The notes under the pieces: generated by a model
Told to the model about the DNA's origin: nothing
The model's input: only the letters and a program-made list of their open reading frames with translations
Database searches by the model: none
Shown: positions 44,263-53,284 of the stretch, piece after piece
How the letters are laid out: each line of letters starts with the position of its first letter
How positions within the stretch are numbered: position 1 is the stretch's first letter
Program-made: the position numbers and the translations under genes
Assembly: GCA_050247075.1 (NCBI GenBank)
Contig: JBFWUW010000025.1
Location: forward strand, 1 to 64,000
Length of the DNA stretch: 64,000 nucleotides
Reading direction: 5' to 3'
Source: JBFWUW01 sp050247075
GTDB taxonomy: Bacteria; Planctomycetota; Planctomycetia; Pirellulales; JBFWUW01

Positions 44263-44356
44263 TCGTCGAAAACGCGCGGCGGGTGTCGATTAAGCCATCA
44301 AACCGCCTCTATCCATGATAGCCCAATTGTCCGCCAACGGGCGCTCGGTTTGGCCG

Positions 44357-47300
44357 TTACTTGGGCAACTCTTGGTCCGGCGTCAGTTTTTCCTTCCGCT
44401 TTTCAACCGCCGCCCGCGTGGTGATGAACAGCGTCTCCTGCCCATCTTTTTCCTTGATCTGATAAACGAGCTTGCCATCCTTGTTGGCTTGGAGCATCAC
44501 CTTTTTCAAGATATCCAAGGCTGGCTGGTCCTTTTCATCCAGGCCGAACGACTGGTTCTTGGTGATGCCGTCCAATTGTAAGTCGCCCCCAATGATCTCC
44601 ACCGGCGCGCCGATCTCCTCCGCGAAAAGTTCCATGCACTTTTCCAGCGTATTGCGCGGAAAGCTCAGCGTGATCTTCATTTTGAGTTTGTCGGCCACGG
44701 TTTTGGGTGTGTTGCCGCCGCCCGTGGACGCCACCGCGACCGCGCCGCCGGGTGCCTCCAACACGGCCAACTGCGTGGCCAGCGCCAAGTTGTGCGCGGC
44801 CAGTGCCGGCAGATAGCAACGCACGATCGACAGTTTTTGCTTTTCGTCGGTGGCGGCCACGGTGTGGTAGCCCATCTGCTGTAACATCCGTGGAAAACGG
44901 ATCAGCACCCGCTGGCCGTAGTCGTGGGGAGTGAGCCGCGCCATGTAAGTCTCGAACGAATTGCCAAAGTCACCGACGCGGTCGCGGTAAGCCTTAGCCA
45001 CCAACAATGGCTCATCGGCGGCCGTGCCGTAGGCCATGAATTCCAAGAACAAGTCTTCGTCAAGATGGGCGCTGGCCACTGCTGCCCGCGGCAACGCCCC
45101 GCTCGTTTCCATCAAGAAAGACATCAGCGGCCCCTTCATCCGCGCGGCAGGCCCGGTGAAAACATCTTTTCCTCCGCCGAAGGTGAAAAAGTCGGGCTGA
45201 AACAAAATCGTCACATGTCGGTCGCGGTCGGTCGAGCGGGCGATCAGCTCAAAATTAGGAAAGACGATGGGGCCTGCCTTAATGCCCTCCAGCCACTCGG
45301 TAAGTTTCTCCGCGTCCTTCATGCCCCACACCACCAGCAGCTTGTCGTCGTCATTGTCCGGCAGCAGATAAGTGTTGTCGCCGCCTAAGTAGACCTTGGT
45401 ATCGGCGATGGTCTCTTCCTCCGGACTGTTCCAGGCGGCCCGCGCCTCTTCGTCCACCGGCACCAGCGAATGAACCACCAAGGCCAGCGAAGGGGGACGG
45501 TCGCCCAGCGAATCAACCAGGCCAAGTGTCGCTTGCTCAATATTCTCTGGCGGCAGGCCGCTCATGCTTTTCAGGGTATCCCTGAGCAACTCCCCCGCCG
45601 GCCCCAACGACGACAGCACCAGCGATCCTTGCTCGTGCTTCAGAATCTCGGCGGGACGCAAGGCGATGTAGGCCTTCACTCCGCTGGGAAAATATGCCAG
45701 ATCGAGCGGTTGGCCATGCGTGGGCGAACGCCATACATCTTCGTCCAGGGCCATCAAGCGTTCGGTGCTGGGGTCGGACTGGGCGGCGTCTGGGCCGTCG
45801 GCACTGCCGATGCCGTCGCCAGCCTTGGGCGGTTTTGTGGTGCCGCCATCACCCGGTTTGTCGCCGCCAGGAACCTTATCGACCGACACGGTCGTCGCCG
45901 GTACGCCCGTTCCATCGGTCGCAGCAACATCACCGCGGGTGGTAAAGAACTTGGGCAGTACGAGGGCAGCCGCTGTTCCGCCGATCAACAACACGGCAAT
46001 CGCCGAGCCGATCAACATGCCATTCGATTTCTTGCGCCGGGCCGCCAGGCGGCGGGTGGTGCTAATGCCCCCCGGCAACCCCGATACCGCTGGAATGGCC
46101 GAAAAACCGGGCACGCCCGCCGGCTGGGCCGACAAAGGTGCTGCCGCCAACGGCATGGCCTGAACGGGCGCGGCCTGCGCCATAACCGCGCCCCCCACCG
46201 GAACCGCTTGGGCCATCACCGGCGCGGCCGCGGTCGGGCCAACCGCTACCGCGCGGGCCACAGGCGCTCCACCGGCCACGGGCGTGCCAACTCTTGGCGC
46301 GACCGAGACCGCTTGCGCCACGGGATGGCCGTTTCCTTGGGGTACGGCGACCGCCGTCGGCGCGACCGATACCGCCACGGGAGCCGCCGACACAGGCGCG
46401 GCACCAGCCGGGGCGGGCCGAGGATTCCTCAGGTACTGCTCAAAGGCTTGCCCCTCGGCCGTGAGCGGTTCGCTGGGGAGCGCAGCCTTGGCTGGCGGCA
46501 CAAACGGCGACAAGGCGTCGGCCACTTTTTGCGGTTGTTGATAGCGCTTCGCGGAATCTTTGGCCATCATCAGTTCCACCACTTGCGCCAGCGCGCGGGG
46601 AATGGTGTTGTTGACCTTGTCGAGCGCCACAGCCGCCTGCCCGGCGTGGCGCTGCTGTTTGCTGGCCGCGTCACCTTCCGCAAACGGTGTGCGGCCGCAA
46701 AGCAATTGATACAGCGTGCAACCCAGAGCGTAGATATCCGCGGACGCATCGGCGGGTCGGCTCCCGCTGGCAATTTCTGGTGCCAGATAATCGGCAGCGG
46801 CCTCCCGCTGGTCGGCGGGCCGCTGAGAAGGCGGCAATGGCTCCGGCACAAACGGCGCGTGCAATAACTTCAGATTGCCCGACTTGTCCAGCCACAGATT
46901 GGCTGGCCGAATATCACCGTGCGGCAGGCCCGCCTTGTGCAGTTCGGCCAATGCCAAGGCTGCTTGCCGTGCCAGGCGGCAAGCCTCTACCGGTGGCAAG
47001 GGCTTGTCTTTGGGCAATGCTTCTTGCAAAGCTTGCCCCTCATGCCAGGCCGTGGGGACCAGCTTGAAGGCACCCAAGTCGACCAACGGGTAGCAAGTCC
47101 ACAACAGCGGATGCCGCACGCGGGCCGCGCTGGCGCACCGCGCCGAGAACATGGCCAGCGCCTCTTTATCGCTGGCCACGGGGCCCGACAAAAAGTGCAA
47201 TCCCAAAGAATGATTGGTCGGCTGATGAACGGCTTTGAAGGTTCCAACAAGGCGGCCTTTGTCCACCCGATCCTGCACCTTGTAATCGCCGTAGAAGAAC

Positions 47301-47503
47301 GGGCCAGGCCTTTTGGCCAGCAGCACCTTGGCATGAAAGGGCGAAATCACTTGCCGTTTGACAAGCCACTCCGCCAGCGGGGCGGCATCCGCCGCGCCAG
47401 GCACCTGCGCGGCAAACTCGGCGGCCAACCGCTGGCACTCTGGCGGGGCAAGCAGACGGCTCTGCGTGGCCAGATTCCAAAAGTCCGCTATCGGCAACGA
47501 CAT
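44357..47503 (-). CDS. pseudokinase with membrane span and C-terminal STN-like domain
   Basis: 1048 aa, start supported by GGAGGAG upstream. Residues 1-70 resemble the helical N-terminus of the kinase at 40045. Residues ~71-340 are kinase-like (GDYKVQDRV, HGDIRPANLWLD, ADYLAPEIASG, ADIYALGCTLYQLLCGRTPF) but the catalytic set is broken: the Gly-loop reads VDKGRLVGTF, the VAIK Lys is His103 (LGLHFL), the C-helix Glu is Arg122, the HRD Arg is Gly196, and the DFG Asp is His215 (LLHAPF). Asp197 and Asn202 remain. An Ala/Val/Pro-rich linker (about 370-490) leads to a span (GMLIGSAIAVLLIGGTAAAL). The outer part is mixed alpha/beta and ends in an STN-like segment (KITLSFPRNTLEKCMELFAE). It probably relays signals without phosphorylating. 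Confidence 0.8.
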   Translation of the reverse strand: MSLPIADFWNLATQSRLLAPPECQRLAAEFAAQVPGAADAAPLAEWLVKRQVISPFHAKVLLAKRPGPFFYGDYKVQDRVDKGRLVGTFKAVHQPTNHSLGLHFLSGPVASDKEALAMFSARCASAARVRHPLLWTCYPLVDLGAFKLVPTAWHEGQALQEALPKDKPLPPVEACRLARQAALALAELHKAGLPHGDIRPANLWLDKSGNLKLLHAPFVPEPLPPSQRPADQREAAADYLAPEIASGSRPADASADIYALGCTLYQLLCGRTPFAEGDAASKQQRHAGQAAVALDKVNNTIPRALAQVVELMMAKDSAKRYQQPQKVADALSPFVPPAKAALPSEPLTAEGQAFEQYLRNPRPAPAGAAPVSAAPVAVSVAPTAVAVPQGNGHPVAQAVSVAPRVGTPVAGGAPVARAVAVGPTAAAPVMAQAVPVGGAVMAQAAPVQAMPLAAAPLSAQPAGVPGFSAIPAVSGLPGGISTTRRLAARRKKSNGMLIGSAIAVLLIGGTAAALVLPKFFTTRGDVAATDGTGVPATTVSVDKVPGGDKPGDGGTTKPPKAGDGIGSADGPDAAQSDPSTERLMALDEDVWRSPTHGQPLDLAYFPSGVKAYIALRPAEILKHEQGSLVLSSLGPAGELLRDTLKSMSGLPPENIEQATLGLVDSLGDRPPSLALVVHSLVPVDEEARAAWNSPEEETIADTKVYLGGDNTYLLPDNDDDKLLVVWGMKDAEKLTEWLEGIKAGPIVFPNFELIARSTDRDRHVTILFQPDFFTFGGGKDVFTGPAARMKGPLMSFLMETSGALPRAAVASAHLDEDLFLEFMAYGTAADEPLLVAKAYRDRVGDFGNSFETYMARLTPHDYGQRVLIRFPRMLQQMGYHTVAATDEKQKLSIVRCYLPALAAHNLALATQLAVLEAPGGAVAVASTGGGNTPKTVADKLKMKITLSFPRNTLEKCMELFAEEIGAPVEIIGGDLQLDGITKNQSFGLDEKDQPALDILKKVMLQANKDGKLVYQIKEKDGQETLFITTRAAVEKRKEKLTPDQELPK

Positions 47504-48075
47504 TCCCTATCTCCTCCGCGGTTCGTCGGGCGGCGATGCCCGTGTATCCCATCGATCAGCAGGCCGCACGATTGCGCCAAGCCTTGGCAACCGCGCGATC
47601 CCTTTGCATTCCAGCCTGCCTGGTTCTGGGGCGCTGGCTTTCGCATGAAATATCCGGCCATGCAACCCGTTCCAATCTACCGCGCCCCACCCGCCCTCTG
47701 CAAAGATTTCATGGGGGAATCAGAGATCGGTGGATCATGAACGACCGCGAGTCGCACGATCGCCAACAGAGTCCGGCACCAAAGAGTCGGGTGGGAATTT
47801 GAAAAACACCGTTCCTCTGTTTTCCTATGCGTTCGATTCGTTGTTTTCCCAAAGACCAGCCCAATCGTCTGTCCAAGACGGCAAGCGATACTCCCCAACG
47901 CAAGTCTCTCCAGTCGTACCAATCACCGTGCGGAAATGCTCGCTTCAGACGATCAAGGAATTCCCTTTGTAGACAAGCCTTGTCTTTTCCGTTTTAGTAC
48001 CGAGACGGCTGTTAAGCGGTACGTTGCGAGTGAACGCTGCCATCCCCAGTCCAAACGTCATCCAGCATTCCGCCC
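47504..48075. other. divergent intergenic region, nothing recognised
   Basis: 572 bases between the divergent pseudokinase and YHYH genes. No recognisable protein is encoded on either strand and no clear terminator is visible. The stretch near 47800-48010 is less GC-rich than its surroundings and probably carries promoters. Confidence 0.4.
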
Positions 48076-49776
48076 ATGCGACGATTTCTGATCTTCAGCC
48101 TGGCCGCAATCTTAGTCGCGGTGGGTATCGTTTCCGCCGTGGCCCAGCGGCCGGCACCGCCACGCAGGCCGCCTCCACCAGGGCGGCGGCCTCCCCCGCT
48201 TGCGCCGGAAAGGGCTGCGCCATTGGCCGTCGATGCGGTCCCGCCGCGACGGAGCGAGGCCGACGATCGCCAGGCCAGCCGCGGTTTGATCCAAAATGCC
48301 GATCTGGAGATTGCCCAGGACGGGGCATCCACAGTGGCACAGTCCCCGCGAGGTTTTGAAATGGACGGGGACTGCCTCTACAGCTACTTGGGCAACCCGG
48401 CCACCGACAGAACTGGTTGGGGCGTGCGGTTCGTTTCTGGCCAGGATGTCAATGGCGACGGCGCGCGGCAGGGCCGACTGACCCAAACCGTTCGCGGACT
48501 GAAGGCCGAGGATGGTCGCTGGTTTCGTCTGCGGATTCGCGGGCTGGCCCAGGGGAACTTTTCCTCGGCCAGCAAACAGTTGTTTCTCAAGGCGGAGTTC
48601 TTTGCCGCCGATGGCCAGAACCCGCTCGATTCGGTATCGCGGAACATCTACGGGACGATCGAAGAGTTGCGGCGGCAATCGCCCAGTGGCGAGACGGGCC
48701 CGCTGGCATCGGTAATCTGGCGGACGCACGGCATGGAGTTCCGCACCCCATTTCCAGAAGTCGATACATTGCGCCTCAGCGTCGGCTTTGGCGATGGAGA
48801 CGGCGCGGGCGAATACACTGAGTTTCTGATCGACGAGTTCGACTTGCAGGGCATTCCCGATCCCGCCGAATATGTGGCCGCCACGTCGGCACCACCTGGC
48901 CAGCGGCCACAGCCGCCGGCCCTGGCGGAATTGACACCGCTGGGCGGGCATTGGTACTACGACCCCCGCGGCCTGTCCGGCCCGCCCCCCAAACAGTTCG
49001 ACCATGCCAACGCCGATCGGCTGTATTATCTCACCGACCGTCTGGAGTTGCCCTTTGCCGAAAACATGTCGGCCTGGCTGCGCAAAGGCTACCTCGATCG
49101 GCAGGGCAAGCTGGTTCCAGAGGACCGCTTTGTACCCGACAACGTGGTGTTGTCCTTCGACGATGGCTGCCTGGTGATTCGCTCGCACAACTTGCCTAAC
49201 CATCCGACGGCCGTCTTTCCCGACGTGTCGCGGGTGTTGGATGGCAGCCCAAATTATCTGCGAGAAATGGACCAGACGTTCTACATTCCGCTGGAACCGC
49301 GCGAGAATCCAAAGCATCGGGCGATGACCAGTGCCGCGCAGCGCCATGTGATGAATCCAGGAGCCATCGGCGTGGCCATCAACGGAGTCGTCTTCTTCGA
49401 TCCTTACGATGCCGAAGCCACCGAGGCCTTTTGGCGGCTCGACCGTTGTTGCGGCCACCCCAGCCCCAGGCAGCAATACCACTATCACAAGTACCCGGTC
49501 TGTGTAAAAACCCCCTGGGTCGATAACGGCGAGAGCCATTCTCCGCTGATTGGCTTTGCCTTCGACGGCTTTCCCGTGTTCGGACCATACGAGTCGCCCG
49601 GCGTGATGGCCAAGGACTCCTCGGACAACCCGCTGAACGAATTCAACCTGCACGCCGACGAATTTCGCGGACCTCACTACCATGTCACGCCGGGCAAGTT
49701 TCCTCATATCCTGGGCGGATACTGGGGAACGGTCGATCCGCGTAACCTGCCCAATCGAACGCGGGCCGGCCGCTAG
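48076..49776 (+). CDS. YHYH domain secreted protein
   Basis: 566 aa with a signal peptide (RRFLIFSLAAILVAVGIVSA). A Pro/Arg-rich segment of ~40 residues follows, then a jelly-roll-like domain (GFEMDGDCLYSYLGNPATDR, RLRIRGLAQGNFSSASKQLF) reaching about residue 270. The C-terminal half holds the YHYH domain: VMNPGAIGVAINGVVFFDPY, CCGHPSPRQQYHYHKYPVCV, SPLIGFAFDGFPVFGPYESP. YHYH proteins are extracellular, with the HYH motif probably a metal site; the function is unknown. No recognisable ribosome binding site precedes the ATG. Confidence 0.8.
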   Translation: MRRFLIFSLAAILVAVGIVSAVAQRPAPPRRPPPPGRRPPPLAPERAAPLAVDAVPPRRSEADDRQASRGLIQNADLEIAQDGASTVAQSPRGFEMDGDCLYSYLGNPATDRTGWGVRFVSGQDVNGDGARQGRLTQTVRGLKAEDGRWFRLRIRGLAQGNFSSASKQLFLKAEFFAADGQNPLDSVSRNIYGTIEELRRQSPSGETGPLASVIWRTHGMEFRTPFPEVDTLRLSVGFGDGDGAGEYTEFLIDEFDLQGIPDPAEYVAATSAPPGQRPQPPALAELTPLGGHWYYDPRGLSGPPPKQFDHANADRLYYLTDRLELPFAENMSAWLRKGYLDRQGKLVPEDRFVPDNVVLSFDDGCLVIRSHNLPNHPTAVFPDVSRVLDGSPNYLREMDQTFYIPLEPRENPKHRAMTSAAQRHVMNPGAIGVAINGVVFFDPYDAEATEAFWRLDRCCGHPSPRQQYHYHKYPVCVKTPWVDNGESHSPLIGFAFDGFPVFGPYESPGVMAKDSSDNPLNEFNLHADEFRGPHYHVTPGKFPHILGGYWGTVDPRNLPNRTRAGR

Positions 49777-50239
49777 CGAACCATTGGTTGGATCGTCCTT
49801 CAAAGCCAGCAAGCCGTGTATTGTTGGTCGGAATGCCAGTCATGCCAGCACGCTGAAAGGCGAACCGCGAAGGCACTCGGTTAATCTCCTCGCCAGCAGT
49901 GGTTGCGGCCACTGCAATGCAGCACGCCGTTAAGGGCTGCCGATCTTTCCTCAGCGAATGATGGCGTTGATATTTCGGCATTTTCTTGCTGTAACGGATT
50001 TGTCCACCGGGCAATCCTTGCCGATAACTCCTTTGGCAACGAAGTTTTCGGTGCTGTCAGTTCACCCGCGAACTTGACGGCGATACGGAAACTGGCGTAC
50101 AAGCTAGCCCGCGAAATAGGTTCATCGCTTGGACAAGGCGATGGTGGACCCATCCATCCACGCCGACCGTGACGGGCGCACTTTCTGGCGTTGTTGGACC
50201 CAAGCTACGACCTGCGCAAGCTGCCCCGCTCGCGGACCC
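49777..50239. other. intergenic region, nothing recognised
   Basis: 463 bases between two plus-strand genes. Short open frames on both strands have no recognisable protein content, and no repeat or clear terminator is visible. It should hold the promoter of the DUF1207 gene. Confidence 0.4.
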
Positions 50240-51253
50240 ATGAACCTTCACCACCCGATACTTATCGCTGTTACGCCGTCGCACGGGTGGCGACGTATCG
50301 TGGCATTAGCCTTGCTGGCCTGCCTGCCGGGCATCTGCAACGTGGCCGCCGGGCAGCAGCCGGCCGCGCCCCTTTCGCCCGCGTATGTCGAGGAAAACCC
50401 CGCGCCGCCGTTCGATATGGTTTACGAACCGGTCTTGCCGCGCGATTCCGCCCCCGCCCCCGACTTTGACCCCTACGAGATATCCCGGCAAGAACCTTGG
50501 GAATGGCAGCTCGTACCCAGCGGCCTGATCTATCACTCCTACATGGCGGGCACCCGCGAACCTAGCTTGCGGGCGGTAACTTCGTACGTCAAGGGTTTCG
50601 GCCAGGTCTGGGATGCCACCTTGGGTGGCCGCGCCGGCCTGATTCGCTACGGCACAACCGATACCGACACACCCGAAGGCTGGCAGTTCGATCTGGAGGG
50701 GGCCGCCATGCCACGGATCGACCCGACCCAGCCCAGCAGCCCCCTGATCGCCGCCGACTTTCGGTTCGGCTTTCCGTTAACATTTGGCTACGGCCCGTTC
50801 CACGCCAAGATCGGCTATTACCATCTTAGCTCTCACCTGGGAGACGAGTGGCTGTTGCTCAACCCGGGCATTCAGCGCGTCAACTACGTGCGAGACGCGG
50901 CCGTGTTTGGGGTGGGGTACTATTTCTGGAACCAATTCCGGGCTTATGGCGAAGTGGCCGTCTCCTCCACCGATGGCGGATCGAAGCCCCTGGAATTTCA
51001 GTTTGGCCTGGAATACAGCCCCACTTGCAATTCCTTCTGGGGAGCACCCTTTGCGGCGGTCAACGCCCATCTGCGGCAAGAAGTAAACTTCGGTGGCAAC
51101 ATCGTGGTGCAAGCGGGTTGGCAATGGCGGCCCGGCCGGTCGGCGCGGCGCTTTCGCGTCGGTCTGCAATACTACGACGGCTACAGCGAGCAATGGGAAT
51201 TCTTCAATCAACGCGAAACTAAGTTCGGCGGCGGCGTGTGGTACGACTTCTAA
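50240..51253 (+). CDS. DUF1207 family (outer-membrane beta-barrel-like) protein
   Basis: 337 aa from ATG 50240, which gives the leader IVALALLACLPGICNVAAGQ; the open frame runs back to 50129. The DUF1207 pattern is WEWQLVPSGLIYHSYMAGTR, EPSLRAVTSYVKGFGQVWDA, TLGGRAGLIRYGT and FRFGFPLTFGYGPFHAKIGY. The rest is alternating beta-strand sequence ending in FNQRETKFGGGVWYDF, with a terminal aromatic as in outer-membrane barrels. It is probably an outer-membrane protein. The function is unknown. It is followed directly by the accessory island. Confidence 0.85.
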   Translation: MNLHHPILIAVTPSHGWRRIVALALLACLPGICNVAAGQQPAAPLSPAYVEENPAPPFDMVYEPVLPRDSAPAPDFDPYEISRQEPWEWQLVPSGLIYHSYMAGTREPSLRAVTSYVKGFGQVWDATLGGRAGLIRYGTTDTDTPEGWQFDLEGAAMPRIDPTQPSSPLIAADFRFGFPLTFGYGPFHAKIGYYHLSSHLGDEWLLLNPGIQRVNYVRDAAVFGVGYYFWNQFRAYGEVAVSSTDGGSKPLEFQFGLEYSPTCNSFWGAPFAAVNAHLRQEVNFGGNIVVQAGWQWRPGRSARRFRVGLQYYDGYSEQWEFFNQRETKFGGGVWYDF

Positions 51254-51642
51254 TACCTCGACTGGGCTGGGTTTGAGGCAGCACCATCTATCCGCCAACC
51301 AGGGCGGCGGCCGTTTTGGTCGCCTTGGCGGCGGCCACGTCGGCCGCGTGCTGGGCGAAGGGGGCGTGCGACGTGCTGGCACCCGACACGTTGCCGGCGA
51401 TGGCCGTGGAGGCGCCCGCAGCCATGTCAGTCGCCGCGTCGGCATCGGTGGCGGCTTCCGCCGAGACGCGGGCCAGGTTGGCCGCGCTCTCCAGGTTGAG
51501 GTAGTCCCGCTGGGCATCGGCGGTGCCGGCGACGTAGTCATTCCAACCCCCCGCCACGCGCACGGCATGGTCACAATCGGCCTGGGCCGGAACGTAAACA
51601 GCTTCTCAGCAGTAGGTTACGTGCGGGAGCCAGCAGTAAACG
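51254..51642 (-). pseudogene. possible gene remnant, Ala-rich, no start
   Basis: On the minus strand an open frame runs from a stop at 51608 to 51288 (EAVYVPAQADCDHAVRVAGG, WNDYVAGTADAQRDYLNLES, then an Ala/Thr/Asp-rich helix). The composition looks like real protein, but there is no plausible start upstream and no family that I recognise. It may be the 3' end of a deleted gene, or chance. The opposite strand is open too. Confidence 0.25.
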
Positions 51643-52317
51643 TCAAAAGATCAAACGATGGATGTCCCCAACCGCTCGTAGATGACCCGCGGCTTGAGCG
51701 TTTCGAATATTCGCCGCAAGTTCGGGATTGGTGGAGCTACTGAACGTGACGGTCGGAAGGGAATCAGAGTTTGGAGCAGCCTCCCGCAGGCGATTGTACT
51801 CGGCGAGTTCTTTATCGGTAAGCGATCCTTCACGCGATTTGAGTTCCAGTTCATCGAGACGTTGGTTGCAATTGAAATCGTTGTTGTGTACCAGGATGCC
51901 GGCGTCGGTCACTTCATAGACGTGTTCGCCGTCAACCTCAATGTTGTAAACCGCCTGGCGGTACGGCAAGGTGGTGACGGATTCAACGGCCAGCCATTGC
52001 TGGCGGCCCCGCACATGCTGGCCGGCCTTGAATTCGCCCAGGCCAACCCATTCGCCCGAATCGGGCGACCAGACCGGGTGTTGACGCGTGCCGGTCAACT
52101 CGGTGCCGTTGGCGAACCGCACTCGCACCAGGTCGTTGCCTTGCCGCGTGACAAAGCGGCCAGTGACCACGCGCCCTGGTCCACGGCAAATTTCCGGGCA
52201 ATCCTCAATATCTACCACGACGGCCTGAGCTTCGACCGCTATTTCCGTGAACTGCAAGTCAACTCGTTTTCCCCGGACGAGGCCATTCCGGTGAAGCCAC
52301 TCCGGGCAGCCAGGCGG

Positions 52318-52436
52318 GCAGCCAGGGGACACCCACAGTTTGAGCGTCGGGCGATCGCGGCTCAATAGATGACCTAACCTATTGCTGAAATGAATGTTAC
52401 GAAATCGGCCGCATGAACTCCACCACTGCGGAAACC
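52318..52436. repeat. ~120-bp direct repeat, copy A
   Basis: Nearly identical to 53165-53284 (about seven substitutions and one single-base gap over 119 bases). Shared stretches include gatgacctaacctattgctg and ctccaccactgcgg. The frame of the Hint remnant reads through it on the minus strand (FRNIHFSNRLGH). The two copies bracket the small membrane protein gene. Confidence 0.85.
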
Positions 52437-52515
52437 AAGTCCCGCCCAAGAGCGGATATCTGCTCGACCGGTTCGGGGGTCCTAAGGGGGCCTGGGTGGC
52501 CCTGCGAATGTGGCT

Positions 52516-52565
52516 GTCCCCATTAAGCCCCGTCCCCATTAAGCCCCCGTCCCCATTAAGCCCCC
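52516..52565. repeat. three tandem 16-17-bp units
   Basis: gtccccattaagccccc occurs three times in tandem (the first copy has one C less), at 52516, 52532 and 52549. It encodes the apparent N-terminus of the Hint frame on the other strand, which shows that this part of that frame is not protein-coding in origin. Confidence 0.85.
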
Positions 52566-52582
52566 GTCGTCCGGTCAAGAGG

Positions 52583-53002
52583 TCATAGATCGGTTGCGTG
52601 GTCTTGTAGGTCTTCCGGCGCTTTTTCCTGCGTGAACAACCACGCTGGAAGTCGGAAGAAAATCACCCCACTCAATCCAGCCGAGAAGATTGCGGCAGCG
52701 ATCGGTTCAACTACCTTCAAGTACGAGCGGCTTGGCGCAGGATCAGTCAAGCAGTCGCAGAGATCGCCTAGAACGCCACCAAGCGCTGCGCCAATCACGC
52801 CCCACCAACGCGTTGTAGAGAGTGAACATCTGGCGCAGCGACTTGCCCGAATTCCGACGACTCCTCCATAGATCGTCGCAATACACCATGCTGCAGGCAG
52901 ATCCAGACACAGCATACGGAAAGCCGAATGCAAACGTGCGATTCCGAGTATGCACGATAGCACGAACACGAATTCGAACACATGTTTTAAACTGTACTTC
53001 AT
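52583..53002 (-). CDS. small membrane protein inside the repeat-bracketed segment
   Basis: 139 aa from ATG 53002; the frame is open to 53161. There are three or four hydrophobic segments: FEFVFVLSCILGIA, AAWCIATIYGGVVGI, WWGVIGAALGGVLGDL, and IAAAIFSAGLSGVIFFRLPA. I recognise no family. It lies between the two ~120-bp direct repeats and 4 bases upstream of the Hint remnant frame on the same strand. A membrane immunity protein for a toxin cassette is possible, but that rests on position alone. Confidence 0.45.
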   Translation of the reverse strand: MKYSLKHVFEFVFVLSCILGIARLHSAFRMLCLDLPAAWCIATIYGGVVGIRASRCARCSLSTTRWWGVIGAALGGVLGDLCDCLTDPAPSRSYLKVVEPIAAAIFSAGLSGVIFFRLPAWLFTQEKAPEDLQDHATDL

Positions 53003-53164
53003 CGCACCGCTGGAGTTACCGTCATGAACCGCACCATGCTGCATCAATCGGGGTACTCCACTCGAAACACTTTGTATTCGATACGCCCCATGCGTTAATC
53101 CACGGAAACCGATCCAGGCACCGCCTATTGCGATGACTCCAGCCCTGTGGCTTGCCGCCATACG

Positions 53165-53284
53165 GCAGCCAGGGGGACACCCACAGTTTGAGCGTGGGGC
53201 GATCGCGGCTCCATGGATGACCTAACCTATTGCTGAAATGTATGTTACGAAATTGGCCGCGTGAACTCCACCACTGCGGAGACC
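53165..53284. repeat. ~120-bp direct repeat, copy B
   Basis: Second copy of the sequence at 52318-52436 in the same orientation. It carries one extra G in its poly-G stretch. The copies lie about 847 bases apart, start to start. Confidence 0.85.

Larger units (their letters stand above)
51643..52578 (-). pseudogene. 5'-truncated Hint domain with polymorphic-toxin-like tail
   Basis: The open frame is 311 aa, but its first ~100 residues come from a repeated DNA sequence and look non-native. From about residue 125 the protein is a pretoxin-type Hint domain: CRGPGRVVTGRFVTRQGNDL, ELTGTRQHPVWSPDSGEWVG (T..HP motif) and VYNIEVDGEHVYEVTDAGIL ending VHN. The N-terminal Cys block of Hint is missing. 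After the VHN cleavage site comes a ~75-residue tail (NQRLDELELKSREGSLTDKE, TVTFSSSTNPELAANIRNAQ). The last part resembles the beginning of NucA/NucB-like nuclease toxins of Rhs proteins, but it stops after only a few more residues. It is best read as a decayed Rhs/polymorphic-toxin 3' end. Confidence 0.65.

Noticed and set aside
48112..49812. 566-aa minus-strand open frame
   Set aside because: It is antisense to the YHYH gene, whose signal peptide and YHYH motifs are clear.
49881..50172. Short open frames on both strands before the DUF1207 gene
   Set aside because: There is no family resemblance, no ribosome binding site and no support from composition.
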